From assembly GCA_026710825.1 (NCBI GenBank), contig JAPOQH010000055.1, forward strand, positions 62,001 to 126,000: DNA of 64,000 nt, in the 5' to 3' direction. The DNA is from Chloroflexota bacterium. Its GTDB lineage: Bacteria; Chloroflexota; Dehalococcoidia; Lucifugimonadales; UBA3495. Position 1 is the first letter of the stretch, and each line of letters begins with the position of its first letter. Shown piece by piece: positions 24,472-32,839 of this stretch. The translations under genes were made by a program, and so were the position numbers. The notes under the pieces were generated by a model, which saw only the letters and a list, made by a program, of their open reading frames with translations, was not told the DNA's origin and made no database searches.

Positions 24472-25440
24472 CTAGGCAAGGCTCAGCGCGCTCACCCCCA
24501 TCACTATCATCACAATCGACACCGCTTTCACCGCCAGCGCCTGCGGGGTCAGCGACTCGTCCAGCAACTGCCACCGCACTCGGGACAGGATCGTGGACGC
24601 CACGAACACGAACAGCGGGCGCGTCGCCAGCACCGCCGCCACCAGCGACGCTGGCCCCAGGCTGTACGCATATACCGACAGCAGAATGGAAATCGCCGGC
24701 ATCAACGCCTCGCCCGATAGCAGCATGCCCAACACCGTGGGCTGCCGCACTCCACTCCACAAACGCCTCACCGCAGTCCGTCCCCCAGTGAGCCCCACAA
24801 TGAAGAAAACCACACCCACCGTCGCCTGTTGTATTCCGAAAACCGTAAGCACGGGCAGGTCTGCGTTCAAAGATGCCTTGGTTACCACGAAACTGCCGGC
24901 GGCGCACAGCGCGCTCAGCAGCAGAAACGCGGGCCCATACACGGCGGTGCGATCCCCCAGCGTCGTCACTGCCGTGCTTGGCAGTCCCGCGCCCGGTCCA
25001 ACCCGTCCGAAAGGCCGCTCGTGAAACAGCCGCACGGATATCATGATCGCGCCCACAACCACCAGGCCGATGCCCAGCCACTGCGTCACCGAAATGTGCT
25101 CGTCCAGGAACAGCATGGCCAGGATGGCTACGTAGATCGGGTTGGTCTGGGATATGGCGACGGCGCGGGAGGCCTCCATCAGTCGCATCCCGCGGAACAG
25201 CAGCGCCACCGAGAAGCCCATCAACAAACCCGCCGCCACCGGCGACCACGCCACCTGCCACGGCGTCCCCTCGGGAATACCCATCACCGCGAACGTGATG
25301 CTGCCGTACACCATGCCGCAGATGCCGCACCATAGGCACAGGGGCGGCACCCCCTGGAAATGGAAGGACAGCAGCCGTTTGTCGCAGACGCTGACGAAAC
25401 AGAACGCCAGCGAACTGGCCAGCGCTAGTATTGCCCACAT
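24472..25440 (-). CDS. EamA/DMT-family transporter
   Basis: A 322-residue protein with ten hydrophobic segments in two repeats, typical of drug/metabolite transporters: start MWAILALASSLAFCFVSVCD, the AISQTNPIYVAILAMLFLDE segment closing the first repeat, and a second repeat through SLGPASLVAAVLATRPLFVF. These export metabolites or amino acids across the inner membrane. Substrate unknown. Confidence 0.85.
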   Translation of the reverse strand: MWAILALASSLAFCFVSVCDKRLLSFHFQGVPPLCLWCGICGMVYGSITFAVMGIPEGTPWQVAWSPVAAGLLMGFSVALLFRGMRLMEASRAVAISQTNPIYVAILAMLFLDEHISVTQWLGIGLVVVGAIMISVRLFHERPFGRVGPGAGLPSTAVTTLGDRTAVYGPAFLLLSALCAAGSFVVTKASLNADLPVLTVFGIQQATVGVVFFIVGLTGGRTAVRRLWSGVRQPTVLGMLLSGEALMPAISILLSVYAYSLGPASLVAAVLATRPLFVFVASTILSRVRWQLLDESLTPQALAVKAVSIVMIVMGVSALSLA

Positions 25441-25460
25441 TGCACGAAACGTATCAGCCG

Positions 25461-26210
25461 CTAGCGCAAACCCGCGGGCAAGCGATGCAATCCGTAGCGA
25501 ATCTCCCCGTTAACGATAGGGAAATCTCGCGTGAGTGATTGTATGGTTCGATACCACCGACGCATAGCATGCAGATATTCGTTGCCGGCGGTAGGTGGAT
25601 TTTCATACAAACGGTTTTCCTGGTAAACGCGAATAACATAGGAGCACAAATCGGCGATTTGGATCCCGATACTGCTGGCGGAGTCAACAAATGCCGGCGC
25701 GTCGGCAATGTGAACGCTCGCTTGTCCCTGATTGGAGCGAAAGAGGTAATCGGAGAAACGCTTACTGGCTTGTCCGAAACGCGTGCCCCGACCATCGAAC
25801 AAAACATTGGCAATTGCGGCCTTTTCCTCTGCGAGTGATTCAATCCGCTCCAACAGAAAACGGAAGCGAATCCCTAGGTTGTTTTCCGTGTTCAACGACA
25901 GCGGAAATGGACCCCGTAAAATCGAAGCGAAAACCGTTACGGGTAGCTCCCTCAAAACGGAGAAAAATTCCTCAGCAAAAATCCTCTTCGTGGCGCTGGT
26001 TCGATATGATTTCTCTTTCAGCAATTTCGAGCCCTTTAGCTCCGCTTGCTCTGCATGGAGCAGATGCCTTTTCATGGCAAAAAGCCGTCTGCTTATCGCC
26101 CGCGAATCAGTCTCATCGTAGCAAACCGCCGCCACTACAGGGCGGGTGCTCCCGTCGTTGGGATTAGGGAGACCACTTTCGTCGATGAATGCCAGCATTT
26201 CCAATACCAT
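25461..26210 (-). CDS. DUF3800-type protein
   Basis: From ATG at 26210 the product reads MVLEMLAFIDESGLPNP. It has the DUF3800 pattern: FIDESG near the start, ELKGSKLLKEKSYR, a central LFDGRGTR, and the late SIGIQIADLCSYVIRVY where an Asp follows an I-Q-I-A motif. The family is an RNase H-like fold often found near phage, CRISPR or defence genes, function unclear. The frame opens at a TTG (26246) but the ATG is more plausible. Lower GC than flanking genes, suggesting transfer. Confidence 0.75.
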   Translation of the reverse strand: MVLEMLAFIDESGLPNPNDGSTRPVVAAVCYDETDSRAISRRLFAMKRHLLHAEQAELKGSKLLKEKSYRTSATKRIFAEEFFSVLRELPVTVFASILRGPFPLSLNTENNLGIRFRFLLERIESLAEEKAAIANVLFDGRGTRFGQASKRFSDYLFRSNQGQASVHIADAPAFVDSASSIGIQIADLCSYVIRVYQENRLYENPPTAGNEYLHAMRRWYRTIQSLTRDFPIVNGEIRYGLHRLPAGLR

Positions 26211-26407
26211 CTCGGATTGACTAATGGACAACTGCCCAACAAGCAAGTATTATATAGGTGGTGCTATACGCATCGTGTAGCAGCGATACCTGTGGCACCC
26301 GTAGGTAGGAGGTTGGCGCGTATTAGGCGCGATGCCAAGTTGCCAACCCCGGATTTGGGACGGTTTGCCAGTTACTGCGCGAACCGTCCCGTTTTTGTTG
26401 CACAGGC

Positions 26408-26794
26408 CTATATCTCGCAGTGCTCGCCGCAGACATCGTTGCGGCCCAGCGCGCGGCTGATTCGCATCCGGTTGCGGGCGAACCAGCGATAGAATCCATC
26501 GGACATCGGCCGCGCCGGCCACCATCCCGTCCACCCGATCATCCATCCCACGCCGGCCAACCGGTACGCCTCGCGCAGGCTGGCCATACCCACCGTCATG
26601 GTGCCGTCGGGCTTGATGCCATAGAGCGCGGCCCGAACCTGCTCGCCGTTGAGGCCGTAGACGGCGGGGTCGAAGCCCCCCGCCATGATATCCACCGCCT
26701 CGATGGCGTCCGGATTCCGACGATACAGCGCCAGCACTTCCCGACTGCACATCGGACATGCGCCGTCGTAGAGCAATCGGTAGCGGTCGCTCAT
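26408..26794 (-). CDS. DCC-family thiol-disulfide oxidoreductase-like protein
   Basis: A 128-residue protein with the DCC/DUF393 hallmark at the start, RYRLLYDGACPMCSREV, where D-G-x-C-P-x-C marks the redox motif. The middle GIKPDGTMTVGMASLREAYR and the Trp-rich region WMIGWTGWWPARPMSDGFYR match the family. It likely acts in redox chemistry, but no substrate is known. Confidence 0.85.
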   Translation of the reverse strand: MSDRYRLLYDGACPMCSREVLALYRRNPDAIEAVDIMAGGFDPAVYGLNGEQVRAALYGIKPDGTMTVGMASLREAYRLAGVGWMIGWTGWWPARPMSDGFYRWFARNRMRISRALGRNDVCGEHCEI

Positions 26795-26831
26795 CGCATC
26801 ACCTCATCGCGCACGATGGACTGATCGTGGT

Positions 26832-27755
26832 TCAGTCGTCGGCAGGCGCCAGCGCGGCGTCCGCGGCCATCTGCTCGGCCTGCGCAGCCGCCAGCGAGGC
26901 AACGTCGGTGCCCACGTCCTGCACGCCGTACTTCTTTTCAAGCTCGTAGATCGCGTCCAGGCCCAGCACTGACGCCACGTCCCAACGGGTTCCGTAGCGG
27001 TCGGGGTCCACCATGCCGTCGCTCATCAACTCCTCATATGCCGCGCGCACCTGCTTGTAGATGAGCCAGATGGTGCTCCCGCAGATCATGATCTTGTAGC
27101 CCAATTCGTCCATGGTCTGCGTCGTCGCCAGGTCGCCGTTGTACATCCTGCCCACATCGGGCAGGTCTCGGGCGTAGCGCTGGATGTCGTCCTGCGACTT
27201 GATCCCATCCACAAACACCAGGTCGGCGCCGGCCTCCGTGTAAGCGCGGCACCGCGCCACGGTATCCTCCCAGCCGGTGACGGCATAGGCATCGCACCTG
27301 GCGATGATTACGAAATCCGGATCCCTGCGGGCATCCAGCGCCGCATGAATCTTCTGGACGTGCTCCTCGATTGGGACCACCTGCTTGCCGGCGAAGAACC
27401 CGCACTTTTTGGGAAACACCTGGTCCTCCAGGTGAATCGCGGCGACGCCGGCGGACTCGTACTCCCGCACCGTCCGTCCCACGTTCAGCGGGTTGCCATA
27501 GCCGGTATCGGCATCGCAGATCACCGGGATGTTGATGGCGTCGGCGATGTATTTGGCGTTGGCGACCATCTCGGTCATGGTCAGCAGTCCAACATCGGGG
27601 AACCCCTTCTCTGCCGCAGTTCCGGCGCCGGTCATGTACACCGCCCGGTGCCCCACGTCCTCGGCGATGCGAGCGTGCATCGCGTTCAGCACAAACGGCG
27701 CAACAACCATCTTGTCCGACGCCAGCATCTGGCGCAACTGAGCAGTAGCCTTCAT
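26832..27755 (-). CDS. Isocitrate lyase/PEP mutase family enzyme
   Basis: A 307-residue TIM-barrel enzyme of the ICL/PEPM superfamily: PFVLNAMHARIAEDVGHRAV near the start, VICDADTGYGNPLNVGRTVR (Mg-binding Asp residues), IHLEDQVFPKKCG with the catalytic Cys, and FVIIARCDAY. In 2-methylisocitrate lyase the Cys is followed by G-H; here the sequence is KKCGFFAGK, so the His is replaced by Phe. The protein could be an oxaloacetate decarboxylase-like or carboxyvinyl-carboxyphosphonate mutase-like member. GGGGAGG lies upstream of the ATG. Confidence 0.85.
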   Translation of the reverse strand: MKATAQLRQMLASDKMVVAPFVLNAMHARIAEDVGHRAVYMTGAGTAAEKGFPDVGLLTMTEMVANAKYIADAINIPVICDADTGYGNPLNVGRTVREYESAGVAAIHLEDQVFPKKCGFFAGKQVVPIEEHVQKIHAALDARRDPDFVIIARCDAYAVTGWEDTVARCRAYTEAGADLVFVDGIKSQDDIQRYARDLPDVGRMYNGDLATTQTMDELGYKIMICGSTIWLIYKQVRAAYEELMSDGMVDPDRYGTRWDVASVLGLDAIYELEKKYGVQDVGTDVASLAAAQAEQMAADAALAPADD

Positions 27756-27836
27756 AACCTCAATACCTCCCCAAGTTCTGTTTCACATCGATATACAGGA
27801 TACACAGGATTGATGGAGTCCAGGCCAAACGCAATG

Positions 27837-28208
27837 TCAGGATTTGAAACGGGTGAATCGCTGAAATTCTACTTTGGGATTTCCAAAATTGATGAGCAGG
27901 CCGACCGGGATACCAGTGGCGTTGAGGTAGTTGATGATCTGCGCCTTATGCTGAGGAGTGAGCGACTCCACGGCTTTTAATTCGACAATCACTTTGTCCG
28001 GTACCAGTAGATCGGCGTAAAAATCTCCGACCTCACGACCTCGGAAGCCAACTTTGACAGGTTCTTGAGATTTTACTGGAATACCTGCATCCGATAATGC
28101 GATGACCATGGCTTTCTCATAGACAGACTCCAAGAAGCCTGCCCCAAGTTCGTTCTGCACATCAAATGCACAACCAATGATGTCCCGGGTTAATTCCGAA
28201 TGCAGCAA
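27837..28208 (-). CDS. GxxExxY protein
   Basis: A 123-residue protein with the defining stretch ELGAGFLESVYEKAM, then EVGDFYADLLVPDKVIVELK where D and E-L-K form a PD-(D/E)XK-like site, and the closing INYLNATGIPVGLLINFG. The family is widespread, of nuclease-like fold and unknown role, and often mobile. It is lower in GC than its surroundings. Confidence 0.88.
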   Translation of the reverse strand: MLHSELTRDIIGCAFDVQNELGAGFLESVYEKAMVIALSDAGIPVKSQEPVKVGFRGREVGDFYADLLVPDKVIVELKAVESLTPQHKAQIINYLNATGIPVGLLINFGNPKVEFQRFTRFKS

Positions 28209-28257
28209 CCGACCATCCTTTTCATCCTGTTCATCGATGTATTAATGCGTTCCTCGC

Positions 28258-28965
28258 CTAGTAAACTCGGTCGGTTTCGGGCACCAGCGGCGGCACTATC
28301 GCCTCCACCCACGGCACCATGTCCCGCAGCACCTCCACCGGTATCTCGTGGCCCATGTTGTACTCGTGATATGACAGGTTGTAATTCTCCGCGTCCAAAA
28401 ACTCCCGCGTCCTGCGCGCGCTGTCCATCGACACCATCTGATCATGCAGGCCGTGCGCCACGAACACCGGCTGATTGCGATGGTCGGGCAGTCGCGGCCG
28501 CAGCACCTCCGGGTCCGGCAGCGACGCGCTGAGGGCCACCAGCGCCGCGAACCGGTCGGGGCTCCCCAGGCCCATCCGGTAGGTCATCCCGCCGCCCTGC
28601 GAGAACCCCAGCAGCACCGCTTTGCCGTCGCCTGCTCGAAACTCCGTCAATACCTCGTCGAAAAACGCATCCAGAAACGCCTCGGCCTGCTCGAAATGCT
28701 CTTCCGTTGCCTGCCCCCGTGGCGGATGCCATCCGTACCCGACCATCCCGGGAGCCAACTCGAACGGTATGGGCGCGTTGGGACACGCGTACACGTAGCC
28801 CTTGCGGTTGATGGACGGCGCCAACCCGGCCAGGTCCTGCATGTTGGCCCCGAAGCCGTGCAGCATCACCACCAGCGGGTAAGTTTCCCCCGCGTCGTAA
28901 TCGTCGGGGAAAATGACCAGGTAGTGCAGGCCGTCGTTGGCCACCCGTCGTTGTTCGGCTTGCAT
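28258..28965 (-). CDS. Phospholipase/carboxylesterase-type alpha/beta hydrolase
   Basis: A 235-residue alpha/beta hydrolase. The oxyanion loop is LVVMLHGFGANMQDL, the nucleophile elbow is VLLGFSQGGGM (Ser in GFSQGG), the acid is in HGLHDQMVS and the His in YNMGHEIPV. This is the short-esterase/phospholipase group that also includes acyl-protein thioesterases. GGAG precedes the ATG. Confidence 0.9.
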   Translation of the reverse strand: MQAEQRRVANDGLHYLVIFPDDYDAGETYPLVVMLHGFGANMQDLAGLAPSINRKGYVYACPNAPIPFELAPGMVGYGWHPPRGQATEEHFEQAEAFLDAFFDEVLTEFRAGDGKAVLLGFSQGGGMTYRMGLGSPDRFAALVALSASLPDPEVLRPRLPDHRNQPVFVAHGLHDQMVSMDSARRTREFLDAENYNLSYHEYNMGHEIPVEVLRDMVPWVEAIVPPLVPETDRVY

Positions 28966-29116
28966 CAGGGCTTCTCCTTCGGTTCGATGGCTGCGGAGGT
29001 ATAGGCCAATCGTAACATACCGCCTGAGGGTGAATTCTTTTTCACGTTGTTGAGAGTTATGCTAGGGTTGGATCGTGCCTCGCCTGGCAGGAAACAGTTC
29101 CGTAATGGGAGGATTT

Positions 29117-29371
29117 ATGCGTTACGAGGTGATGCTCATCAAATCGGAAGAGGGTTACGCCGCGCATTGTCCCGCCCTGCCGGCCTGCTGGTCCCAGGGA
29201 TCCACCCGAGACGAAGCAGTGGACAACATACGAGCCGCAATCGCCGAATACTTGGACTACCTTGCGGAAAAAGCCGCCGACCGCAAAAAGGAATTGATAG
29301 AGGCAGGGGATTCTGAGGGATGCCACGTCGAGTGGCACGAGGTGGAGATTGACCTGACGGTGGCTGTTTAG
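29117..29371 (+). CDS. hicB: HicB-family antitoxin
   Basis: ATG at 29117 is preceded by GGGAGG and gives MRYEVMLIKSEEGYAAHCPA, the standard HicB/UPF0150 start, followed by LPACWSQGSTRDEAVDNIRA and AIAEYLDYLAEK. 84 residues. It is fused head-to-tail with the HicA gene: the GTG of HicA follows the stop codon directly. Confidence 0.9.
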   Translation: MRYEVMLIKSEEGYAAHCPALPACWSQGSTRDEAVDNIRAAIAEYLDYLAEKAADRKKELIEAGDSEGCHVEWHEVEIDLTVAV

Positions 29372-29584
29372 GTGCCGAACTGCCCCGGAGTGAACCACCA
29401 ACGCGCCATTCGCGCGTTTGTAAAAATAGGATTCTGGGTTGAACGCGAAGGCAAACACGTCATCATGACCAACGGCACGTTAGATCTGGTCATCCGCCGT
29501 AACAACCCCATCAACAGGTACACGATGGGCGGTTTGGTTGCCCGGGCCGGCCTCACCGTTCCGCAGTTCCGGGATCTGCTGTAG
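29372..29584 (+). CDS. hicA: HicA-family toxin
   Basis: Starts at GTG 29372 directly after the hicB stop. The 70-residue product contains RAIRAFVKIGFWVEREGKHV with the catalytic His in GKHVIM, a strand, then YTMGGLVARAGLTVPQFRDL, the G-x-L helix and C-terminal helix of HicA. It should be an mRNA interferase held in check by the adjacent HicB. Confidence 0.85.
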   Translation: MPNCPGVNHQRAIRAFVKIGFWVEREGKHVIMTNGTLDLVIRRNNPINRYTMGGLVARAGLTVPQFRDLL

Positions 29585-29621
29585 CCATCTTCGCCGGCCA
29601 CGCCGGCGCACTCTAGCGCCG

Positions 29622-29828
29622 TCAACACCCTGGCTGACCCGGGTGCCCGCAGCACCCGCGCATCGTGACTATCTTGCGCCGCATATTCGACGCAGCGATA
29701 GCCAGCACCTTGCGCCACGGCAGTCCGGTCCCCCGCAGGTTGCGGATGGCAGACAGCGGGCTGTCCGGCCCACCATGATCGTGTTGATGGTGATGCCCGT
29801 GCTCTCCGCCAGATTCCGGCTCTGCCAT
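29622..29828 (-). CDS. Small protein with Cys-Cys/PGC C-terminus
   Basis: A 68-residue frame starts 18 bp after the transporter gene on the same strand. It has a His/Gly-rich segment (GGEHGHHHQHDHGG), then a basic helix WRKVLAIAASNMRRKIVT and a striking end, RGCCGHPGQPGC. The His cluster and three Cys could bind metal. Short proteins ending in RGCCG..G.PGC are, as I recall, found in other Chloroflexota, but I cannot verify that here. Its position suggests co-transcription with the queuosine-precursor transporter. Confidence 0.45.
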   Translation of the reverse strand: MAEPESGGEHGHHHQHDHGGPDSPLSAIRNLRGTGLPWRKVLAIAASNMRRKIVTMRGCCGHPGQPGC

Positions 29829-29846
29829 TGCTGACCGCCTTGATGC

Positions 29847-30656
29847 TCAGGCGCGGTTTGTAGACGCGCCGGCCGGCGCGCTACCGAACACGCCGAACGG
29901 ATTCAGCGAGCGGGGCGCGTCGTACACGTCCATGCGCTCGGTGCGCTTCAACCATCCCACCACCAGGTAGGTCAAAGGCGTCGCGATGACCTCATAAACC
30001 GACTTCGCGATCCAGGCGCACACCGCCGCATTGAACACCGGCAGCCATGAACCATCGGGGCCGATCCACAGGCCGGAGAATCCGAAAGCGATGGTGAAGA
30101 ACAGTATCGAGTCGATGCCCTGTCCCACCACTGTGGAAGATATGGTCCGCAGCCACAGCATCCGGCCCTGCGTCTTGTTCTTCAGCAGCACCATGACCAC
30201 GGCGTTGGTGAACTCGCCCACGATATATGCCACGAAGGAGCCCAGGAGTATCCAACCGGTCGCTCCCAGGATAGCTTCAAAGGCGTGTTCGCTGGGCAGG
30301 TTCGCCAGCACGTTGCCGGCATCGTCCGTGATGGTCACCGGGTCGTTCGACCAGAACACCGCGCCGGGAATCAAATCGCCCGCCCAGAACAGGAACACCA
30401 TCAGGAGATTGCAGAGGAACCCAAGCCATATCACGCCGCGCGCCACGCGGAACCCGTACACCTCGGTCAGGATGTCGCTGATGATATAGCCGATGGGAAA
30501 GCAGATGATGGCAGCCGACACCACGAACAGGTTGCTGCCGATGAAGTTGAATGGCAACTCGAAAAGCGATACCGGTTTGACGGCAATGATGTTGCTGATC
30601 AGTAGCACCGTCACCGCCAGAGCAGCGATTATTACCAGTTTTCCTGAGAATTGCAT
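29847..30656 (-). CDS. yhhQ: Queuosine precursor transporter (VUT/YhhQ family)
   Basis: A 269-residue protein with about six hydrophobic helices and the VUT-family pattern: NIIAVKPVSL, AAIICFPIGYIISDILTEVY with the conserved D-x-x-T-E-V-Y-G, LGSFVAYIVGEFTNAVVMVL, and the STVVGQGIDSILFFTIAF segment. The family imports preQ0/preQ1 for tRNA queuosine modification. No preQ1 riboswitch is apparent in the 40 bp before it, although it may be transcribed with glnA upstream. Confidence 0.9.
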   Translation of the reverse strand: MQFSGKLVIIAALAVTVLLISNIIAVKPVSLFELPFNFIGSNLFVVSAAIICFPIGYIISDILTEVYGFRVARGVIWLGFLCNLLMVFLFWAGDLIPGAVFWSNDPVTITDDAGNVLANLPSEHAFEAILGATGWILLGSFVAYIVGEFTNAVVMVLLKNKTQGRMLWLRTISSTVVGQGIDSILFFTIAFGFSGLWIGPDGSWLPVFNAAVCAWIAKSVYEVIATPLTYLVVGWLKRTERMDVYDAPRSLNPFGVFGSAPAGASTNRA

Positions 30657-30695
30657 GACTACACACCCCTTATCCGGTTGTGGTCAACTGTGAAA

Positions 30696-32039
30696 CTATA
30701 GCAGCGGCAGATAGCGTGATATTTCGTAATCGGTCACGGCCGAACTGTAATCTTCCCACTCCTTTTTCTTGTTGCGGATCAGCGTGTCGTGTACGAACTC
30801 GCCCAGCGTTTCGCGCAACAGGGCGCTTCCCTCGGCCAACGCGATTGCCTCCCCCAGGTTGGTGGGAAGCCGGGAGATGCCGCGAGCGTCCCGCTCCTCG
30901 GGAGCCATCCGGGATACGTCGGACGTTACCGGCGACGGCAGCGGATACTCCTCCTCGATGCCCTTGAGGCCCGCCGCCAGCAGCGCGCTGAACGCCAGGT
31001 ACGGATTGCACGCCGGATCGGGCGCGCGGTACTCCACGCGCAGCGACGTATCGTAGCCGGTCTTGTAGGAAGGCACCCTGATCAGATCCAGCCGGTTCGA
31101 CATCGTCCACGACACGTGTATCGGCGCTTCGTACCCGGGCACCAGCCGCTTGTATGAGTTCACCCACTGGTTGGTAACCAGCGTTATCTCCGGCGAGTGC
31201 CGCAGCAGTCCCGCGATGAAACGCTTGCCCGTCTCCGACAGGTGCAGGTCGTCGTCGTTATCGTAAAACGCGTTGACGTTTCCTCGAAACAGCGATTGAT
31301 GCGTGTGCATCCCGCTGCCGTTTTCCATCCGGAACGGCTTGGGCATGAAGGATGCGTACACGCCCTGCTGCTGCGCCAGTTCCTTGATCACAATGCGCGC
31401 CGTCATCACATTGTCCGCCATGGTCAATGCGTCGGTGTATTGCAGGTCGATCTCATGCTGGCTGCGCGCGCCCTCGTGGTGGGAATACTTCACCGGTATC
31501 CCCATCTCCGCCAGGTTCAGGACCGTATCCCGGCGCAGATCCGCCGTCGGCCCCGAGGACAGTTGGTCATAGTATCCGAAGGTGTCCAGCGGCTCCGGCG
31601 ATTCGGGGTCGCGCAGGTAGAAATATTCCAGTTCCGGCCCGACGTAGTAGATGTATCCCAGGCTGGCCAGACGCTCCAGGTTGCGTTTGAGCACCTGGCG
31701 CGGGTCTCCGATGAACGCCTCGCCGCGGGGCGTCCGTATGTCGCAGAAGATGCGCGCCACGGCGTTCTGGCGCGGGCGCCAGGGCAGCAGCGAGAACGTG
31801 GTCGGATCGGGAAAGGCGCGCAGGTCGCTCTCCTCGTCGGTCGTGAAGCCGTCGATGGCCGCGCCGTCGAATCCTACCCCCAGCTCCAGGGCATCTTCCA
31901 GGTCATCCACCGTGATCGCGAAACCCTTGAGGTTGCCAAGGATGTCCGTGAACCACAGGCGGATGAACTTCACGTCAAAGTCGCGGGCGCTCCGCAACAC
32001 ATACTCGCACTCCGCAGAGTGATGGTCCGTCAACATCAA
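30696..32039 (-). CDS. glnA: Glutamine synthetase, type I (alpha-like)
   Basis: A complete 447-residue glutamine synthetase: beta-grasp start VKFIRLWFTDILGNLKGFAI, FDGAAIDGFTTDEESDLRAF, the metal/substrate motifs YVGPELEYFYL, GARSQHEIDLQY, MPKPFRMENGSGMHTHQSLF (MPKP and SGMHTH), and RVEYRAPDPACNPYLAFSAL. The adenylylation Tyr motif (NLYDL) of GSI-beta is absent, and the SIEGF-like and EESD segment resemble GSI-alpha, so regulation by adenylylation is unlikely. It assimilates ammonium, fitting the two ammonium transporters upstream. Confidence 0.96.
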   Translation of the reverse strand: MMLTDHHSAECEYVLRSARDFDVKFIRLWFTDILGNLKGFAITVDDLEDALELGVGFDGAAIDGFTTDEESDLRAFPDPTTFSLLPWRPRQNAVARIFCDIRTPRGEAFIGDPRQVLKRNLERLASLGYIYYVGPELEYFYLRDPESPEPLDTFGYYDQLSSGPTADLRRDTVLNLAEMGIPVKYSHHEGARSQHEIDLQYTDALTMADNVMTARIVIKELAQQQGVYASFMPKPFRMENGSGMHTHQSLFRGNVNAFYDNDDDLHLSETGKRFIAGLLRHSPEITLVTNQWVNSYKRLVPGYEAPIHVSWTMSNRLDLIRVPSYKTGYDTSLRVEYRAPDPACNPYLAFSALLAAGLKGIEEEYPLPSPVTSDVSRMAPEERDARGISRLPTNLGEAIALAEGSALLRETLGEFVHDTLIRNKKKEWEDYSSAVTDYEISRYLPLL

Positions 32040-32080
32040 TAAATCTCCTGCTGCGAATCCTCTACAAATCTAACCAAAAA

Positions 32081-32320
32081 TCAATAACACAAACAGGGTG
32101 CTCTATCTGAAACGCTCCGGGATTCACCGTTCAGCGCCGTCAGGAACTCATCGTCTGTTACGCCGAACCGGCGGACCATGCGCAATGCCGTCCCCTGGGG
32201 AATAGTGCCCCTGTGCCCGGGAATGTGTGCAGTTAGACCCAATCCTGCGTGAACATATCGTTCGTGCGGCCCTCGGCCTCGGCCTGCGCGTTCGAACCCG
32301 AGTCTCAGGAAATTCGCCAT
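32081..32320 (-). CDS. Orphan HicA/YcfA-family toxin-like protein
   Basis: ATG at 32320 has GGAGG nine bases upstream. The 79-residue product, MANFLRLGFERAGRGRG, then PHERYVHAGLGLTAHIPGHR, GTIPQGTALRMVRRFGVTDD and EFLTAL, lines up with HicA: the GSH-type catalytic His, the VPxHxG strand, the G-T helix, and the final EEFL helix. No HicB gene is beside it, so it is either an orphan or a decaying toxin. The last 16 residues look extra. Confidence 0.6.
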   Translation of the reverse strand: MANFLRLGFERAGRGRGPHERYVHAGLGLTAHIPGHRGTIPQGTALRMVRRFGVTDDEFLTALNGESRSVSDRAPCLCY

Positions 32321-32375
32321 GGCCCCGCGCCTCCGAATTGTTCCTGCCGTGCTTGGGCGGCTCGCCGATACAACT

Positions 32376-32399
32376 AGGGGCGAATGTTGATTCGCCCCT
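32376..32399. repeat. GGGGCGA-type palindrome, copy 4
   Basis: AGGGGCGAATGT / TGATTCGCCCCT, slightly imperfect, upstream of the orphan HicA gene. Confidence 0.8.
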
Positions 32400-32444
32400 G
32401 CCTTGTTTGCGACCTCTGCCGTCTCCGGCAATTGTAGCATCGGG

Positions 32445-32690
32445 CTAGGCGTTAAAGTGCTCGAAGCACTCGATGGGATGCGGCATCAGTCGCAGGTCGT
32501 CCACGTCGTTGGCCTTGTGGTCCAGCCAGGTCTTGATCAGGTCGTCGGTCAACACGCCTCCCCGCGTCAGGAACTCGTTGCCCCCCCTCCAGGGCTGCCA
32601 GTACCCCGTCCGGCAATCCGGGAACCTGCCGGATCATCGCCAGGTCGGCCGCCGACATCAGGTCAGCCGCCGACATCTCGTACCGGTGCT
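32445..32690 (-). pseudogene. C-terminal remnant of a second glutamine synthetase
   Basis: Leftward, one frame encodes RYEMSAADLMSAADLAMIRQ then VPGLPDGVLAALEGG; after a run of seven G (32581-32587) the frame must shift by one to continue NEFLTRGGVLTDDLIKTWLD, HKANDVDDLRLMPHPIECFE and HFNA, ending at TAG 32445-32447. This is the typical last 80 residues of GlnA (EFL..GGVF.DD.I..W...K, R..PHP.E). A 15-nt duplication gives the repeated MSAADL. No catalytic domain precedes it, so it is a decayed paralogue next to the amt genes. The homopolymer could be an assembly error, but the truncation is not. Confidence 0.75.
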
Positions 32691-32839
32691 GCAGCGTGCC
32701 CGGCAGATCCGAGAACCTGGAGTCAGTGACGCAAATGTGGTTTGACTTGCAAGACTCGGTGACCTCGGCCTGCGTCACTTCCGTTTCCTCCGTGTTTTCC
32801 CGGGTCATGCGGGCCGCTGCCAGCTTGGTTGGTTTCCGG

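Noticed and set aside
30657-30695. Possible preQ1 riboswitch before the queuosine-precursor transporter
   Set aside because: Only about 40 bp separate the genes and I found no pseudoknot-like pattern.
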